DNA from: Antitrichia curtipendula | Taxonomy: Eukaryota; Streptophyta; Bryopsida; Hypnales; Leucodontaceae | Length of the DNA stretch: 64,000 nucleotides | Assembly (NCBI GenBank): GCA_951230915.1 | Contig: OX579638.1 | Location: forward strand, 8,698,696 to 8,762,695 | Reading direction: 5' to 3' | Part shown: positions 1-12,991 of the stretch, piece after piece | Layout: every line of letters starts with the position of its first letter | Position numbering within the stretch: the stretch's first letter is position 1 | Program-made: the position numbers and the translations under genes | Notes under the pieces: generated by a model | Database searches by the model: none | Told to the model about the DNA's origin: nothing | The model's input: only the letters and a program-made list of their open reading frames with translations

Positions 1-43
1 CATAACATTCATGAGCTGTGAGAGCAGCTGCCTTGCCTCTGAC

Positions 44-111
44 GGAATGATGTGGCATATATTCCACATCATTCCATCCAAAGGATGGAATGGTGTGGAA
101 TATTCCACACC
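44..111. repeat. Three interlocking palindromes
   Basis: Three inverted repeats lie back to back: arms 44-55 and 64-75 (GGAATGATGTGG and its complement), arms 70-79 and 83-92 (CATTCCATCC and its complement), and a perfect 20-bp palindrome at 92-111. The shared arms could pair in alternative ways. This is probably the core of a foldback element whose other end lies outside the window. No gene is visible from 112 to 448. Confidence 0.6.
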
Positions 112-448
112 CCACATTAGCTAATAAGCCACGCGTCGGAATATGTCAATGTGTAAGGAGCTGAGTTAGTGGGTAGGAAATTAGCAAGGTTAATGAATTT
201 CCACTGACTCCTTGAAATAAGTTACAACAACTGAATCCACTAGCAGGTACCTGGATGCATTTCATGGATGAAGACTTCAGAGAGGCAAAGGCAGCCTCTT
301 TGAAGGCTCTTGAATGTTATGGACAGGCAAACGTGTCTGAGTAGCGAAAATTTGCAAAAACAAAACAAAATGGTGGGTTTTTTAACCCTGGAACGCCGGA
401 GCCATTTTGTGGCTTCTGGATGACAATGCGGAGGTCTATACAGAGATT

Positions 449-1130
449 GGAAGCTTTTTCTCATCCATGCTTTTCTTGTTGACCTTTCATGGTGGGTTAT
501 GAAGAGTATCCAATTGAATTTGTAGTTTTGCCAATGTTTGTCTTCATGTAAATGAGAAGTTAGTAAAAAAAACGGATCACAAAATATGTTGTTCTAATGT
601 ATTTTGGGAAGTTGTTGTTCCTTGCTCTAAAGCTGAAATTTCTCCACAAAAATGATATTTTTTAATTTAAAGTCCAACTAACAAAATGAAGTTCATCTAC
701 TCTAGTTTCTACTCCTATTTGAATTTTAGAAAAATTCTAATATTTAATATTTTATTGCAATTTGAACTTTGGATGTATTTTCAATGTCTATTATTTTCTA
801 ATTATATAATGACACAGAAATTGAGTTTACACCATGATGTTTGTCACTGTAATATACACACATGGTGAAATTTTCCGATTTTTTGAAATAATTTTCTATT
901 TGATATGATTTTTCTTCACTTTCTCTTCAAAAATTCTCAAAAAAGTCAATTTTTCACAAAAAAATCTAAATTTTTTATGAAGTAAAGAAGACATGTAATT
1001 CCATCTTTGAAAAATAAGTATAAATTTTTTTCATACATATCTAGTTGCAAAATGGTAGCAAATTGAGTGATGGGCAGTGAGGCTTGAAATCAATGGCCAT
1101 GGGTCCGTCATTTAGGGGTTAAAAAGTTCG
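449..1130 (+). repeat. Dispersed repeat, copy 1
   Basis: About 680 bp that recurs in the same orientation at 2385-3140, alignable by eye from TTCTTGTTGACCTTTCAT to GAGGCTTGAAATCAAT with many substitutions. It is AT-rich and has no sustained open frame. Compared with copy 2 it lacks a stretch of about 100 bp in the middle. An old non-autonomous retroelement is the likely source. Confidence 0.55.
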
Positions 1131-2384
1131 TCCCCAAAATATTCATAACACTGTGTACCAATGAGACAGGGGTCCGTTTGCATCCTTGAAAAGGGAACCC
1201 TTGCAATGGAAATAAAAATTCTTGTATGGATCCTCCACCAATCCCAATCCTTGAATTATCTAAGAAGTCCTTCCCAAGTATCTAGCAAAGTGTAATACCT
1301 TCCCAGCATGGGGAGGACCATTGATTGGATATACAATGTTATGTTCTTCCCGGATCGCTTGGTGAATTAATTGCTACATTGAGCTCTCACATTTGGTAAG
1401 CTCGCGCCACGAGGTTTATCACACATCCTGATGGCGTGATGAACTTGCATGTGGAAGATTGGTAAAGCTCACCGAATTCAAACCTGCATACCTTAGTTTC
1501 AGCACCTACTTGGAAATCACACTCGAATCACACTATATAACACTCTCCAACTTGGTAGAATCCTCAGGAAGTTGGTACCGCTAGTTTAATAAACATCAAT
1601 AATCTCTTGATTGGCATTTGGAAGATTGGCAACAAGTGATGCTATGGTAGAAGTACCTATTCTGAACAGCCCCTCCATCATGGCTTCATAGGGAGACCTA
1701 TTGTGGACAATAGTTGCATGCATTGTTCATTGAAAATTATTCTTTATTTCTACCTTCTCGTCCATCCATATGCCTTCCCTCTTTGTTTACGGAGAAGTGC
1801 CAAAGCTAACCGTAATAAGTGAGTCTATAAGACTAGAATGGGTCTAATTGAAAACTCCACATTCATATTGAATAAAGTATTTATTCTTGAGAGTTTATTT
1901 TTTATTTTTTATTTTTTCACTCTTCCTAATCTTTATGTTTGCATGCATGGAGCTCAATTTTTCAACAAATTTCCTCTATCCTACAAGCTGAAATGCTTAA
2001 GTCTGTATCACAAATAGGTACTTCTAACTTAGATGTCAAGTAGATTTGAAGTTTTGAACTTGTAAGTAAGGAATGGATATTTTGTTAAAATGGTATTATT
2101 CCACAAACTTGGCACTTTTAGGTTTAGACTATGCGGTCTGAAATGTATACCACATTACCACTCCTAGAAATTGAATGAAAAAATGGTATATGAATACTGC
2201 CATTTTAATGAAATGTTTAGGAAAGTTGGAAAGTCCTAGAGTCCATAGGATTGCAAATCAAGCTATAAGGAAGACCTTGAATGTTTTTGTCCTAGTACTA
2301 AATTGATGTTTTATTCCCCTTAGCCTTGAAACGCTATAGGTGTCATTGTGTGGCGTTTGAATGATAATCTAATGGGTTGGAAAG
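1131..2384. other. Intergenic stretch without recognisable features
   Basis: AT-rich sequence between the two copies of the dispersed repeat. I see no open frame of useful length, no terminal repeats and no RNA gene. Confidence 0.5.
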
Positions 2385-3140
2385 AATTTGAAAGCATTTT
2401 TTCATCCCTTTTTTTCTTGTTGACCTTTCATGTTGGGTTATGAAGAGTATCCAATTGAATTCGCAATCTTGCTAGTGTTTGTCTTTACGTAGATGAGAAG
2501 TTAATAAAAAAAATGGATCAAAAATTATGTTACTTTAGTGTATTTTAAGAAGTTGTTGCTCCGCGTTCAAAATCTGAAATTTCTCCTCAAAAATGATATT
2601 TCTTGAATTTGAACCCAACTAACAAGTTGAACGTCATCTACTCTAATTTCTACTCCAATTTGAATTTTGAAATTTTTTCCTAATGTTGAATATTTCATTG
2701 CAATTTGAATTTTGGATGCATTTGCAATGTCTATTGAATTATAATTATAGAATGATATGGAAATTGAGTTTACATTATGATATGCTTGTTTGGAGGTGCC
2801 CGTGATGGATGGAGATCTTGTTATGACTCTCCTTGAGAGTTTGTTACCTTCATATGAGTACCTCATCACTTCATTCTTGATTGTAATTCATACATATGGT
2901 GAAATTTTCATAGTTTTTGAAATAATTTTCTATTTGATGTGTTTAGGGTTCACTTTTTCTTCAAAATTCTCAAAAGAATCAATTTTTGTGAAGTAAAGAA
3001 GGCATGTAATTTCATCTTTGAAAAATAAATATAAATTTTTTTATACATATCCAATTGCAAAATGGCAGCAAACTAAGCCATGGATAGTGAGGCTTGAAAT
3101 CAATATTCATAGGTCCCTCCTTTAAGGGTTAGAGTAGTTC
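2385..3140 (+). repeat. Dispersed repeat, copy 2, with gag-like remnant
   Basis: Second copy of the repeat at 449-1130. Unlike copy 1 it keeps a segment at about 2790-2880 that reads in frame as VMDGDLVMTLLESLLPSYEY. This resembles the conserved helix of Ty1/copia gag proteins (typically DxxLAxxLLxSLPxSYxxL). The segment is about 30 codons and is followed by stops, so it is a remnant and not a gene. It suggests that the repeat family descends from a copia-type element. Confidence 0.5.
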
Positions 3141-4645
3141 TTTGTTGACAACTAATTGTGCCACTTCCTTTGTAAAGGCAACCCATTTATGATTATTGGA
3201 TCTTATATGGTAGCCAAGCCATTTCCAACCTATAGAATGTTTTGTTTCTATAAAGTTGTGTTGCAATTCAAGGAGTAGTTGTGGCACATTGTGATTGGCT
3301 ACAAGGCTGTCAATATTGCAACCAACCCTTTGTCAATTTGGCAATCAACCTACAGTCAAAATTAGAAAGATCTATGTGACCATTATAGGTTGAAGAGAAT
3401 CTTCCACTAAAAAATTCATAATAATTACATTCTGTGTAATAAAATTCTGGAAAAATATGCAATCCTTCCAAATTCTATTTCTGTACATGGGAAAAATTGG
3501 AGACTCCAAAAACTTGCGCTCCGAATACGAATATGAGTAATTGCTTAAGTGGTTGGAAATGGGTCGTCTGACGTAAGGTTACCGAATTCCTCATCAAGCT
3601 GGATAACTGCGAATTAGATCTCCAGTAAATATTGCAGGTCTTGCAAATTTCTGAGGATGACTGGGTGGCCGAGCTTAAGATCGATAAAAAAAAGCATCTT
3701 GACCATGGTCAGGCCAGATCTAGAATAATGAGGCATCAGTAACTTGCTCTTCAGAAGCAAGTAGGCTTCAGAGACAAGTTTAATACGATCTCTTTTTGAT
3801 TTGGAAAATTGGGGATTTTAGGGGTTAAAGTGCAGACTCCGTGGTGCGTATGAAAACAAGTTTTGCGGAGTGGCTGGTTACTGATTCGCAAAGAAGTGTC
3901 ATGTTAGCATTAAATGTGCACACGAAAGAGACTTGTAAGTACAGAATTTTCATTCGTTGATTCTTGTGTAAACATTTTCAGATTCAAAACAAAAGGTCAT
4001 CTGGCACGCATTCAGATTATGTCAAGTGATGCAAAGCAAAGGAAACCACGTCATGAATAACCACAAGTCAGTACGTCCCTCACGACGGCTCAGTGGGTCA
4101 CGTAGCAATGAACAAGGATTTTGAAAAAATAAATAGAATTTCATGAAAAGATCCAATGACAGAGGGATAGAGATTTCTTCCATTACCATCAGCAAAAGAA
4201 TACGGAGTAACATTCTTCCCTACAGACAAAAATTCGGAACAAGCTTACAGCATTCTCCGACACCCTTGGGAGACCTCGTCTAACCTTCTTGACAGAAGCT
4301 GGAACAAAAATGACGCATTTCCATGTCGAGTGCGGGGTCACTTTTAACCCAGAGATTTTTCTACCTCTTCCAATGAAGGTTTATCTTTCAAATTGCTGCA
4401 AATTGAAAAATATCGTATGCTGGTGCTAAATTTCAACAACCAATAACTGACAAATGGCCTTGAATAGTCATACATCGACTAGCGGCATCACAGATTCTAC
4501 ATTCCTACAAATATCACACCAACTGCGACCTGCTATTATTCTGCGATGTAATCGTCCTTTTCGTGTAAGCCAACGTACCCGGTTCGGTGTCTTGATAGAC
4601 ATTGCAGTAGATACAACTATCTACCCAGGTTAATAGAGCAATAAT
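3141..4645. other. Intergenic region and GH31 3' flank
   Basis: No complete gene. At 3555-3745 the plus strand reads KVTEFLIKLDNCELDLQ, one stop, then VLQISEDDWVAELKIDKKK up to a second stop. This looks like a decayed coding fragment but I do not recognise the family. The part next to 4646 should include the 3' untranslated region and poly(A) site of the GH31 gene, whose exact end cannot be placed. Confidence 0.35.
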
Positions 4646-7600
4646 TTACTCGTTATTGTGAACGTCGATAAGATCGTATTCATGTGTGACGCTTAAGGGA
4701 GTATCCTTCGAAACAGGCCGCTCTTCAGACCATAGCTCAAGCGCCACAGATCCAGGGCCCCACTTCACATGACACACTGCTACTGCGTTGACATTGAATC
4801 GGTTGACAACTCCTAGTCCAGTTTGATGATCCAGAAGTCTCCACTCGCCTGCGCAAATTCTCAATACAGTAAGAAATGTGGGTCCTCTGCCAAAAACAGA
4901 AAAGGGTCCTGTATAATAAAGACATTCAATTGATTGGCAGCAGCGACGTTCATTCTCGATACTATCAGTTGGAATCCTGTATGGACTTACCGTTGGGTCT
5001 GTCGGAACCCCTGATTGAATATTCTCCGAACTCCAGGCTTGGTTTCAGCTCATGTAGCTTCCCATCAACAGCAGTGTAGCGGATGGAGGAGTGCATTGGG
5101 TGCACTATCTTAAACAAAGGGTGAATGCGCAGACAGACGAGCCTCGAGAAACCTCCAGAGCCAGCACCCACTGACCGAGCCACAATGCTGGAATTGACTC
5201 TCACAGTCTTTTGCGAGTCCTCAGTGAGGAAAACTTCTCGAGCTAGCACTAATCCACCACCAATATCCCCTTCCAACCCAATGGCTTCATGACCTCCCCC
5301 ACGTTCTCGCCTGAATAAATACACAACATTTATGATTCGAACAGACCAGCAGCAGTGCATATTCATCATACTCACTTTCAACTGTACAATTCAGATTCTA
5401 AAGCAAATAGCACTACGAACAAGACATGCAGTGAAATCGAACCCATGAGACAGATTCGATGGCACATACTTCACAACTTTGTACTCTTCGTTCCAGCCTG
5501 AGGATCGGAATTCGGTGCCACTGAACTCCTCATAACCACCGTTTTTCATTCCTTCTTCCATCCATTCGTACCCTGACGGCTTGTGAATCATTGACGCTAT
5601 CCGACCCCCATTGAAAGGCAGCACCTTCAGAGACACATCTCCTTTCTCGAGGTCTTCTGGCATTTGGACAGCACCCACTCCCATAATTGGGTGATGTTCT
5701 TCAAAAACCATGTCCAATAGGCTCTGGATCCGGCCTGCAATAAAGATTTCACTAATAGAGTCAGTTTCCAAACTGCCAACCTGCTGGGAAGCTTGTTGAA
5801 TGTTCCCGTCACAGTATTGCAATTTACCTCATAAGAGAATTAAGAATCAACCACACGGGAAGATGCTACAAACCTAAATGAGTAGACTCGTCTTCACGCT
5901 TCGACACAACCTTCTTGGTGATATCCTCCTCCGGAAGCAATTTGATTCTGAGCTCATCTCCATCAATACATTCACCCTCCAACTGCAAATATACATAATT
6001 TGCCACACGATTAGAACTATCTAGTCACTCAACACAATATTTGTGAGTATCAATATTGACAAGTACAAAGTCTTTTGCGAAGTGTGAAGTTTCTTATAAT
6101 ACCTGGACATTTTCGCCGACCAAAAGACGCACATGAAGGATGCGCTTTGGCCTTTCACGGTGACCTTCAACAGACGCGATGCGGATCACAACTTCTTCAT
6201 CTTTGGCACCTGGAGCCCTTATCTTCTCCGCTTCATAGTGTGTAATCAGGTAATCACCATTCTTGTAACCGAAACCATCACCATCATCTTCATACAAGTC
6301 GCCTGTTGCCTTCCCTGATAAGGACAGAACACAAGGGTTTAAGAAAGCAGTAGGACAGCAAGGAAAACTGAGCCACCCAAATAAGAAAGACAAAACATTT
6401 CATCAATAGTTCACAAAAGAAAATCGAAAGGCATTACCTGTATCATCAAGAGCAATCAGAAGTGTAACTGTGTCACTAGGGCTAATTTCACCAACATGCT
6501 GGACGACCGGCCCGGTGGGAACTATAGCACCACCCTTCAGAAAAAGAAGCGGCAGTTCCTGTAACGAATACCGATAACACATCAGCGCTGCTGCCATATC
6601 TTTCACAGAGATGAATAATGTCCAGAAAGAAAGAGACGAAAATCAGGCACGTTGTAGTCTACACCCAAACAGCCCAAGCAAAAAAATACAACCCTGAATT
6701 GGATAACCATATATTACTGAATGCTGCGAAGAATACCGGATGATCATCATTGAAATGGAACCGCTGCCAGATTCCCTTCGGACAAACAAGATTCTCGTTA
6801 GAATTTCGTTTCTTTGGTGAAGGCCTGCACAAAGGTACACTCCAATTTCAGTGTAATATACAAGATATGCAAACCAACAGTTTCTGCATGCATAACAGGA
6901 CATGAAAAAACTGAAAGAACCTCGAGAAATAAACTGAAAGCAAAGAATGAAACGCACAAAATCATATGAAGAACCAATAATTTGAGTACGATTTAAAATT
7001 TACCAAGTTTTGACAAGAATTGGACCGATCAGGAAGCTGTCATCAATTTTCCGCAGCGCCACATCAGTTGGATCTGTTCAAAGATACAAACTTGAGTGTT
7101 TGCAAAATCCAGTTATTACAGTAATATAAATATCAAGGTATATTTTTAAAAGAAACCAAGTAATAAAATATCAAATTAGAAGAACACAGACTGAGAAATG
7201 ACAAATGATGGATGTCACACTAACATACCAGCAAAGAATACGGGAGTCATCACAGGTACTCCTGTGGTGTGTGTCTTGTGGAAGAGAGTATAGAAATGTG
7301 GCAGAAGCCGATATCGCCTATTCAAAGCGAATCTAGAGAGCTCTTCCACCTACAAATCAGTAACAATCATCAGGTTTATTCAGCAAGAGTTACAGAATAT
7401 GTATCAAAAGAAATTATGCTAGCATCTACAACTGAATGATGCAAGAATATCAGATCAGATTGTAATATACCTCAGGGCCAAAGGACCAAGGTTCCTGATC
7501 AATAGTTCCCTGCTCAGAATGCCCCCTGGCGAAGGGCATCATAGCTCCAAGCCCCATCCACCGTGCGAACAATTTGGGCGTAGAATCTCCAGCAAATCCA

Positions 7601-10600
7601 CCAATATCCGGACCAGAAAAGGACTGACCACTCATGCCCTGCAAAACATGACATAACAAATATAACGCAAAGATAAACCCTGCACAATGTGGCATAAGAA
7701 GCCTGCACAGTGTGACCACAATCAAAGGGTTTCACATGTCAGAACACGCCCAATCTTTTGGACCTTAAATAAGAACATATTCTATTTGAGTAGCATAACT
7801 TTTGTAACCTACATCCACAAGTACCAATCTAAGTGACAAAAGGTCTGGAACGCACCAGGTTGAGTGCCATGGGGATGCTCATACTAAGATGCTCCCAATT
7901 AGCGAGGTTATCACCAGTCCAAGTCGCTGCATATCTATGAGAACCAATGAATGCTGCCCTGGTCAACACAAATGGTCTCTTGTTCTCATTTGCCAGCAAC
8001 ATACCTTCATATGTTGACCTTGCCTGAAACATACCATAGACCTGCACAGACACAATAAATAGATACCTTTATTACATAACAAATCAACTTTTGAAATGGC
8101 CTACAAAGTCATTAATTAGAAAAAAACAAATCACTACTGATACTTAGCCTGCAAAGAAATCCCCCCAGCATCACTTAACCCCTGAAGGACCAGGTTGTCC
8201 AATATTGGTCGCTTGAATTTTAGAGCCAGTTTTGAGTACGTCATTTGTGAACTTTTATTCGTTCAATTCAATTTATTTTTTGACCAACACAGGAACTGCT
8301 CTTCACTAATCCTTGTGACATAAAATATAGCCTCGTATGAATTATATTCTTCACAACATGATCAATTGAATTGGTCCTTTTCAAAACTGGAATCCTTCCA
8401 ACCTCCAGGGGTTAAGATAAAATGGAGAATCATTCGTGATTCTTTCAAAATGTTCAACACTTACGTTATGATAGTGTGCATGGCTCTGTTTACCCCCGAC
8501 TTCCTCATCGCCTCGATGAATGTTTATCTCGGGCATGGTCTTCGACACAGTCTGTAAACCACATAATTCCTATCAGAACACACTTCCCAACGAAGCATTG
8601 AAAATAAATAATGGTCGACTCTGTATAAAGAGAACTAGACAAATCACTTAGCACCACAACAAGATAAAACTCCATGGCACCATAGTATAACCAAAGAGTA
8701 ACAACTAATTGCCACAGAGTGAGACTGACATTCACCAGATGCTACTGGTACAATTCAGAGGAGAAGTCAAGTTCTAACCTTGAATACAGCTGGCTCATTC
8801 ATATCATTCCATATACCATCCACACCTACGGCAACAAAATCCTTTACCATTTTCGCCCACCATGTTCGCGTCTTCTTATTTAAGAAATCAGGGAAAACAA
8901 CTGGTCCCGGCCAGCATTCACCTGAGAAAGTGTATCAAAAAGTCATAGCGCAGAGTCAGACAGAGCACGTTAATACAATTATTACTAATAGGTCTAAGCA
9001 AGTCACTCAGAATATAGCAAACGTTCAAAACAGGTTGTTTATGATTTTTACGTCTTGGAAAGTTAACGCAACGTTGCATGCATACAAGGTACAAGTCTAA
9101 AAAAAAAAATGGCTAAATTTATTGATCCCAAAGAAAGACATACATACCAACATAAGGTTTGCCATCCGGAGTCTGTATCCACACATCTTCCTCACATCCG
9201 CTTTCATAGGCAGGATAACCCTTCTCAACCTTGAGCCCAGGGTCAAGCATCCAAATGCCTTTGAAGCCCTTACTGTGCAATTCATCCGAGAGTTCCTTCG
9301 GCTGTGGAAAAGCATCCTGCAAACGAACAGGAATAACTTCAATATAACTCGGTTCTGACAATTGGAATTTCTAATAGAACTGTTACAAGTCGGTCCTGAA
9401 CCTTTTTTTAATTTCTGTTGAGCTCATCCCTTGAATACATTATATTTGACAATGCAACATACCTTGTCAAAAGTAAAGCACTTAAAGTCTTGCATGTAGT
9501 CGATATCCATCCAGACAACATCACATGGAATGTTCTTTTCCCGAAAAGTTGTAGCCACCTGAGGAAAGCATGTAATGGCAAGTCAATTGCTGACAAAATA
9601 CTTCTCAAATTGCTTTTTCATTCTGTATTATTTGAAGATCCCCTTAAAACCAAATTCAAGGCAGAATACATTAAAAGCATATACAGCTACTAGGAATTCC
9701 AACAAGATACCTCCGAAACTCTAGCAGCTGTTTCATAACTCCATCTACATTGTTGATAACCAAGTGCCCACTTTGGAGGCATTTGCATGGTACCTGCCAC
9801 AAAAATTCACATCAGCGGTGAGTTAGAGCAGTCATCGCCATGACCCTAAAGACAATCCTTGACCCAAAAATATTCATTTTGAAATTGCAGATGAGTTAAA
9901 ATAACTTACCAGTGGCATGCGCAAGAGAAGTCAGAAGCTCTTCAGGCGTAGGAAACGGTCCGAACGTGATTACTGGAAGCGGGGCTTTCGCCACAATTCT
10001 GATAATTCCTTCTTTCCTCAAATCAATCTGCAATAATGAAGAATCAAATTACAAACCTTGCAGGAGCTTCGTGAACAGCACAAATTCCAATAATGTAAGT
10101 AACAGGTGAAAATACAACTGCAAAATGAATATGGTGACAGGATGAGTGATAAGAACAAGATAATCTCAAAACTCACCTCACAACGCGCAGTGGTATCAGC
10201 CAACACTCCAAAGGCCTGACCATTTGGGAGTATTGAGAACACCCATGGGTGGGACTGATACAAAGAGGTGGTGTTCTTGTTGTAACCCCATGCGTCTGTA
10301 TTCCATGAATAAACCTGTAGAGAATAAAGATACACGTCAACCAGAGACCTTAGGAAGAGGAAATAAGGTGCTTCGCTTGAAGAGCACCGAGACAAAAACA
10401 TAATTGTGTTGGAAAAACGCTACAAACCAATGAACACAATACTGTAGAAGTGAAAGAACTCACCCGCTTGCCGGTACGCTCCGTGGATCCACCAACTTCA
10501 CCGGTGCCGTAAAAAGATGTTCCTGTCGGAAGCTGCATAACAGGATCATAATTATGAATTTATGACAAAGAATATCAAAATGATTCCCAATTCAAAGCGT

Positions 10601-12491
10601 GTAGCTTAAAGAAAATCCGTCGTCGTCTTGACGTCATTCAGCTGTCTAATTGTCGTCGTGCTGAAAAGAGAAAAGTTTCGAAGGCTACTGGAAGGTCAGA
10701 AATTGAAGCGCAAAACCTTCACAGTGAAAGCAAACCAAAAAAGGCATGCTGCGTAGTCACAAGTTGAGCATATTTGACTCCGGAGGTAATACTCACCTTC
10801 ACGGCAACGAGTTGATTTGCACCGTTAGACTCGAAAACTGGGATAAACTGAGGTTCATTACTCTCGAAAGATGACGTGTCAATCTCTTCCTCGCGCAACC
10901 GCGGATTCTCAAAAGAAACAGAAGGCGCCGCTTCCTTCCTAGCACTTTCCGAGTCGTCGAAACGAAACACTGACTTCTCAACTATCGCCAACCACACTGG
11001 TGTCACCGACGGGGACGCCATCCTCTCGGAATGCGCTTCTATTGACAGAGCCCTGGCATGGATCACTCTGGCACGTCTTGATACGTGAAACTCCCTCTGG
11101 TAGCACAAACCTGCAAATTCAAGGGGGGGTTGTAAACGGAGTTCAACAGACCACAAATAATTTCAGACTCATCGTCTTCAAAGGCCTCCAATTACTGGAT
11201 ATGAACAAGCCTCGACGGGCCACCTACGGTGCGTTCACCATCACCTTTCCCTTGACTAGAAGTCTTTACAAGACTCTCTAACTCCAGCAAAATATTGACT
11301 CAGAATCGAGACAAATCAGTAGACAGGAAATACGTTAAATCATGCGACGACTTGTCGCGAGCTGAAAAGTTAAATACCGAGAAATTGTGCAAGAGCTTAA
11401 CACCAAAGACTCTATACGCAGACTTTGAACACACTTATGACAGTCTTCAACTGATAATTTAACTTCCAGGTTATCAGACACAGCTCTACTAGCTGGTTTC
11501 TGGTCTTTTATTCGATTGGTGCTCCAAAACGAACTACAGGATACACGGCATAGCCGTGTCGCAACCTCTAAAGAAAAACGAGCCAAACTGGATCTCAATG
11601 TCATACGATTAGTACGAGAGTTGCAGACAAACATGCTTCCATATTCCTGGAGAGTAAGAGAACTGCAGAGTCCAAGACTCCTTTCATGAACTTGAGCAAG
11701 GTCACAATTTTACCAATCTTTCTGAGCAGAGTTCAAATTAAAGCGGCGTACACAAAGCCGATGCTACAACACTACCAACAGCGGCTCAAATAGAGCAAGG
11801 CACTCCTGACGGTGAATAACCAATCATGCGCCGCTTATTCGAATCGCCACCCCCCACCCACCCACCCCCGAGATACAGAAGACAATCTAAGCAACGGGAA
11901 TCAGGCAAGGCTCTAAACTCTCAGTAGTCCAATAAGCGATGCCTCAGCGTCAAAAAAACAGCATCTAAGTGATTGCACCGACATTGGTCTTAAGCAGAAT
12001 TCAAAAACTCGCGGCATTACGCACATCGCAACAAATGCCAATGCAGATCACGATCGACCTCAACGACGAAGCACAACTTTCCATTCCTCAGACGCAAGAC
12101 CACAACCAGCCAGTCACTCCAGGCATGCGCGCACGGTACCTGGATCCGTAGAGCCGTTAGCAACAAAGGCAGCAACCGCGCTTCGTCTCTTCCAGAAACC
12201 AACAATACGCCCGGAGTAGTCAACAACGGCCGAAGCAGGCCTATTCACACCGAAAACAGAGCGTCGACGATCGAGAGCCGCCCGATTCCTCCAGCAGCGC
12301 AACTGATTACGGCAATGGCCGCGAAAGAAGGAAGATGAATGACACTCCGCCCTCTCAGTGTCGAGAGTGGAAGCGGCGAGAGAGGAAGAGGTTAAGATCG
12401 GAATGACCGAGGGGTTTAAATGCAATGCATGGACAGAATTGCAGGGCAACTGCCTCGAATTATGCCTGCACTGTAGCAAAGCCTGACGCAT
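4646..12491 (-). CDS. HGL1-like: GH31 alpha-glucosidase (heteroglycan glucosidase-like), 21 exons
   Basis: Family 31 retaining alpha-glucosidase, expected to remove glucose from alpha-glucans. Coding exons in order: 12140-12491, 10797-11110, 10464-10532, 10177-10314, 9910-10027, 9711-9793, 9463-9558, 9148-9316, 8779-8921, 8465-8551, 7856-8041, 7471-7638, 7229-7349, 7004-7073, 6737-6824, 6438-6558, 6103-6314, 5874-5982, 5470-5734, 4991-5310, 4646-4848. Every intron is GT-AG, all phases agree, and the sum is 3,432 nt (1,143 aa plus stop). The WNDMNEP motif (nucleophile near Asp486) and the TWTGDN motif (acid/base near Asp567) are intact, as are WMDID and FSGPDIGGF. The family resemblance, from memory, is to Arabidopsis heteroglycan glucosidase 1 (about 990 aa). 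Starting at the exon 2 ATG (11019-11021) would give 996 aa. Glucosidase II alpha is the main alternative and fits less well. Confidence 0.88.
7856..8041 (-). other. Exon 11: GH31 acid/base exon
   Basis: Encodes VYGMFQARSTYEG, then RPFVLTRAAFIGSHRYA and TWTGDNLANWEHL. The Asp of GDN is the expected general acid/base. Phase 0 at both ends, 62 codons. Confidence 0.85.
8779..8921 (-). other. Exon 9: GH31 nucleophile exon
   Basis: Encodes ECWPGPVVFPDF and, near its 3' end, GIWNDMNEPAVFK. The Asp of WNDMNE is the catalytic nucleophile in GH31 enzymes. The exon starts in phase 1 (G|GT) and ends in phase 0. The following 29-codon exon (8465-8551) has the insert TVSKTMPEIN..HYHN seen in the plant heteroglycan-glucosidase branch, which supports assignment to that branch. 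Confidence 0.85.
12140..12491 (-). other. Exon 1: candidate targeting extension of the GH31 enzyme
   Basis: The first in-frame ATG (12489-12491) opens 117 codons rich in Arg, Ser and Ala with few acidic residues, as in plastid or mitochondrial transit peptides. The exon ends GATCCAG before GTACCG. It joins in phase 1, across a 1,029-bp intron, to exon 2 behind the acceptor GAATTTGCAG. Together with the start of exon 2 it adds 147 residues ahead of the alternative start MASPSVTPVW. Organelle import is inferred from composition only. Confidence 0.5.
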
Positions 12492-12986
12492 GGCGCCGCC
12501 TGCCCCAGCAGGCCAGCACCTTGTCACTTCCTGCAACTTCACGCTTATCTCCTTCGGCCGACGAAGCGGACTTCCTGATGATAACTGAGATCTCTGACAG
12601 ATGCTCCGAATCCACACGGTTTGATTCCCGGTTGCTGACCCTGTAGGCCTGTACACCCCGCATCTGGACTATTCAATTCTGGTTCGTACGGTTATTAACT
12701 TACACTTCTTCTTCTTCCTTCCTTCTTCTTCCGTCTTCTTTACACTCCTTTTTCTTCCAGATTCTAGGCTGTATCTTCCTCTGCAACACAGGCACGCAAC
12801 GCCCGCGCTGGCATGGCTTTTAGGCTCGTGGGCCGTGGCGTTTCGGGCACCAAACCCTAAACTTCTCGTGTCCGACAATTTCCTGTTCTTGTCCACGTGT
12901 GAGCTGACTCAGCTCTCTTGCTTTACTTTTCGTCTCTTTTGCTTCTCTTTTGCGATTTTTTAGTGCGTTTCTTTATGTCTCTGTTG
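12492..12986 (-). promoter_or_regulatory. GH31 5' flank and presumed promoter
   Basis: A run rich in GAA on the gene strand (12703-12760) looks like a transcript leader. Further upstream are a telo-box-like AAACCCTAA (plus strand, 12852-12860) and a CACGTG G-box (12894-12899). Such motifs are common in plant promoters near the transcription start. A copia element begins at 12992, so the compact native promoter is limited to about 500 bp. Confidence 0.35.
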
Positions 12987-12991
12987 CTTTT

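Noticed and set aside
4876..11281. Plus-strand open frames across the GH31 gene
   Set aside because: They are antisense shadows of the minus-strand exons and lack splice logic or family motifs.
12492..12656. Longer N-terminus for the GH31 enzyme
   Set aside because: The frame is open further upstream but has no ATG before 12489-12491; the outermost codon is GTG.
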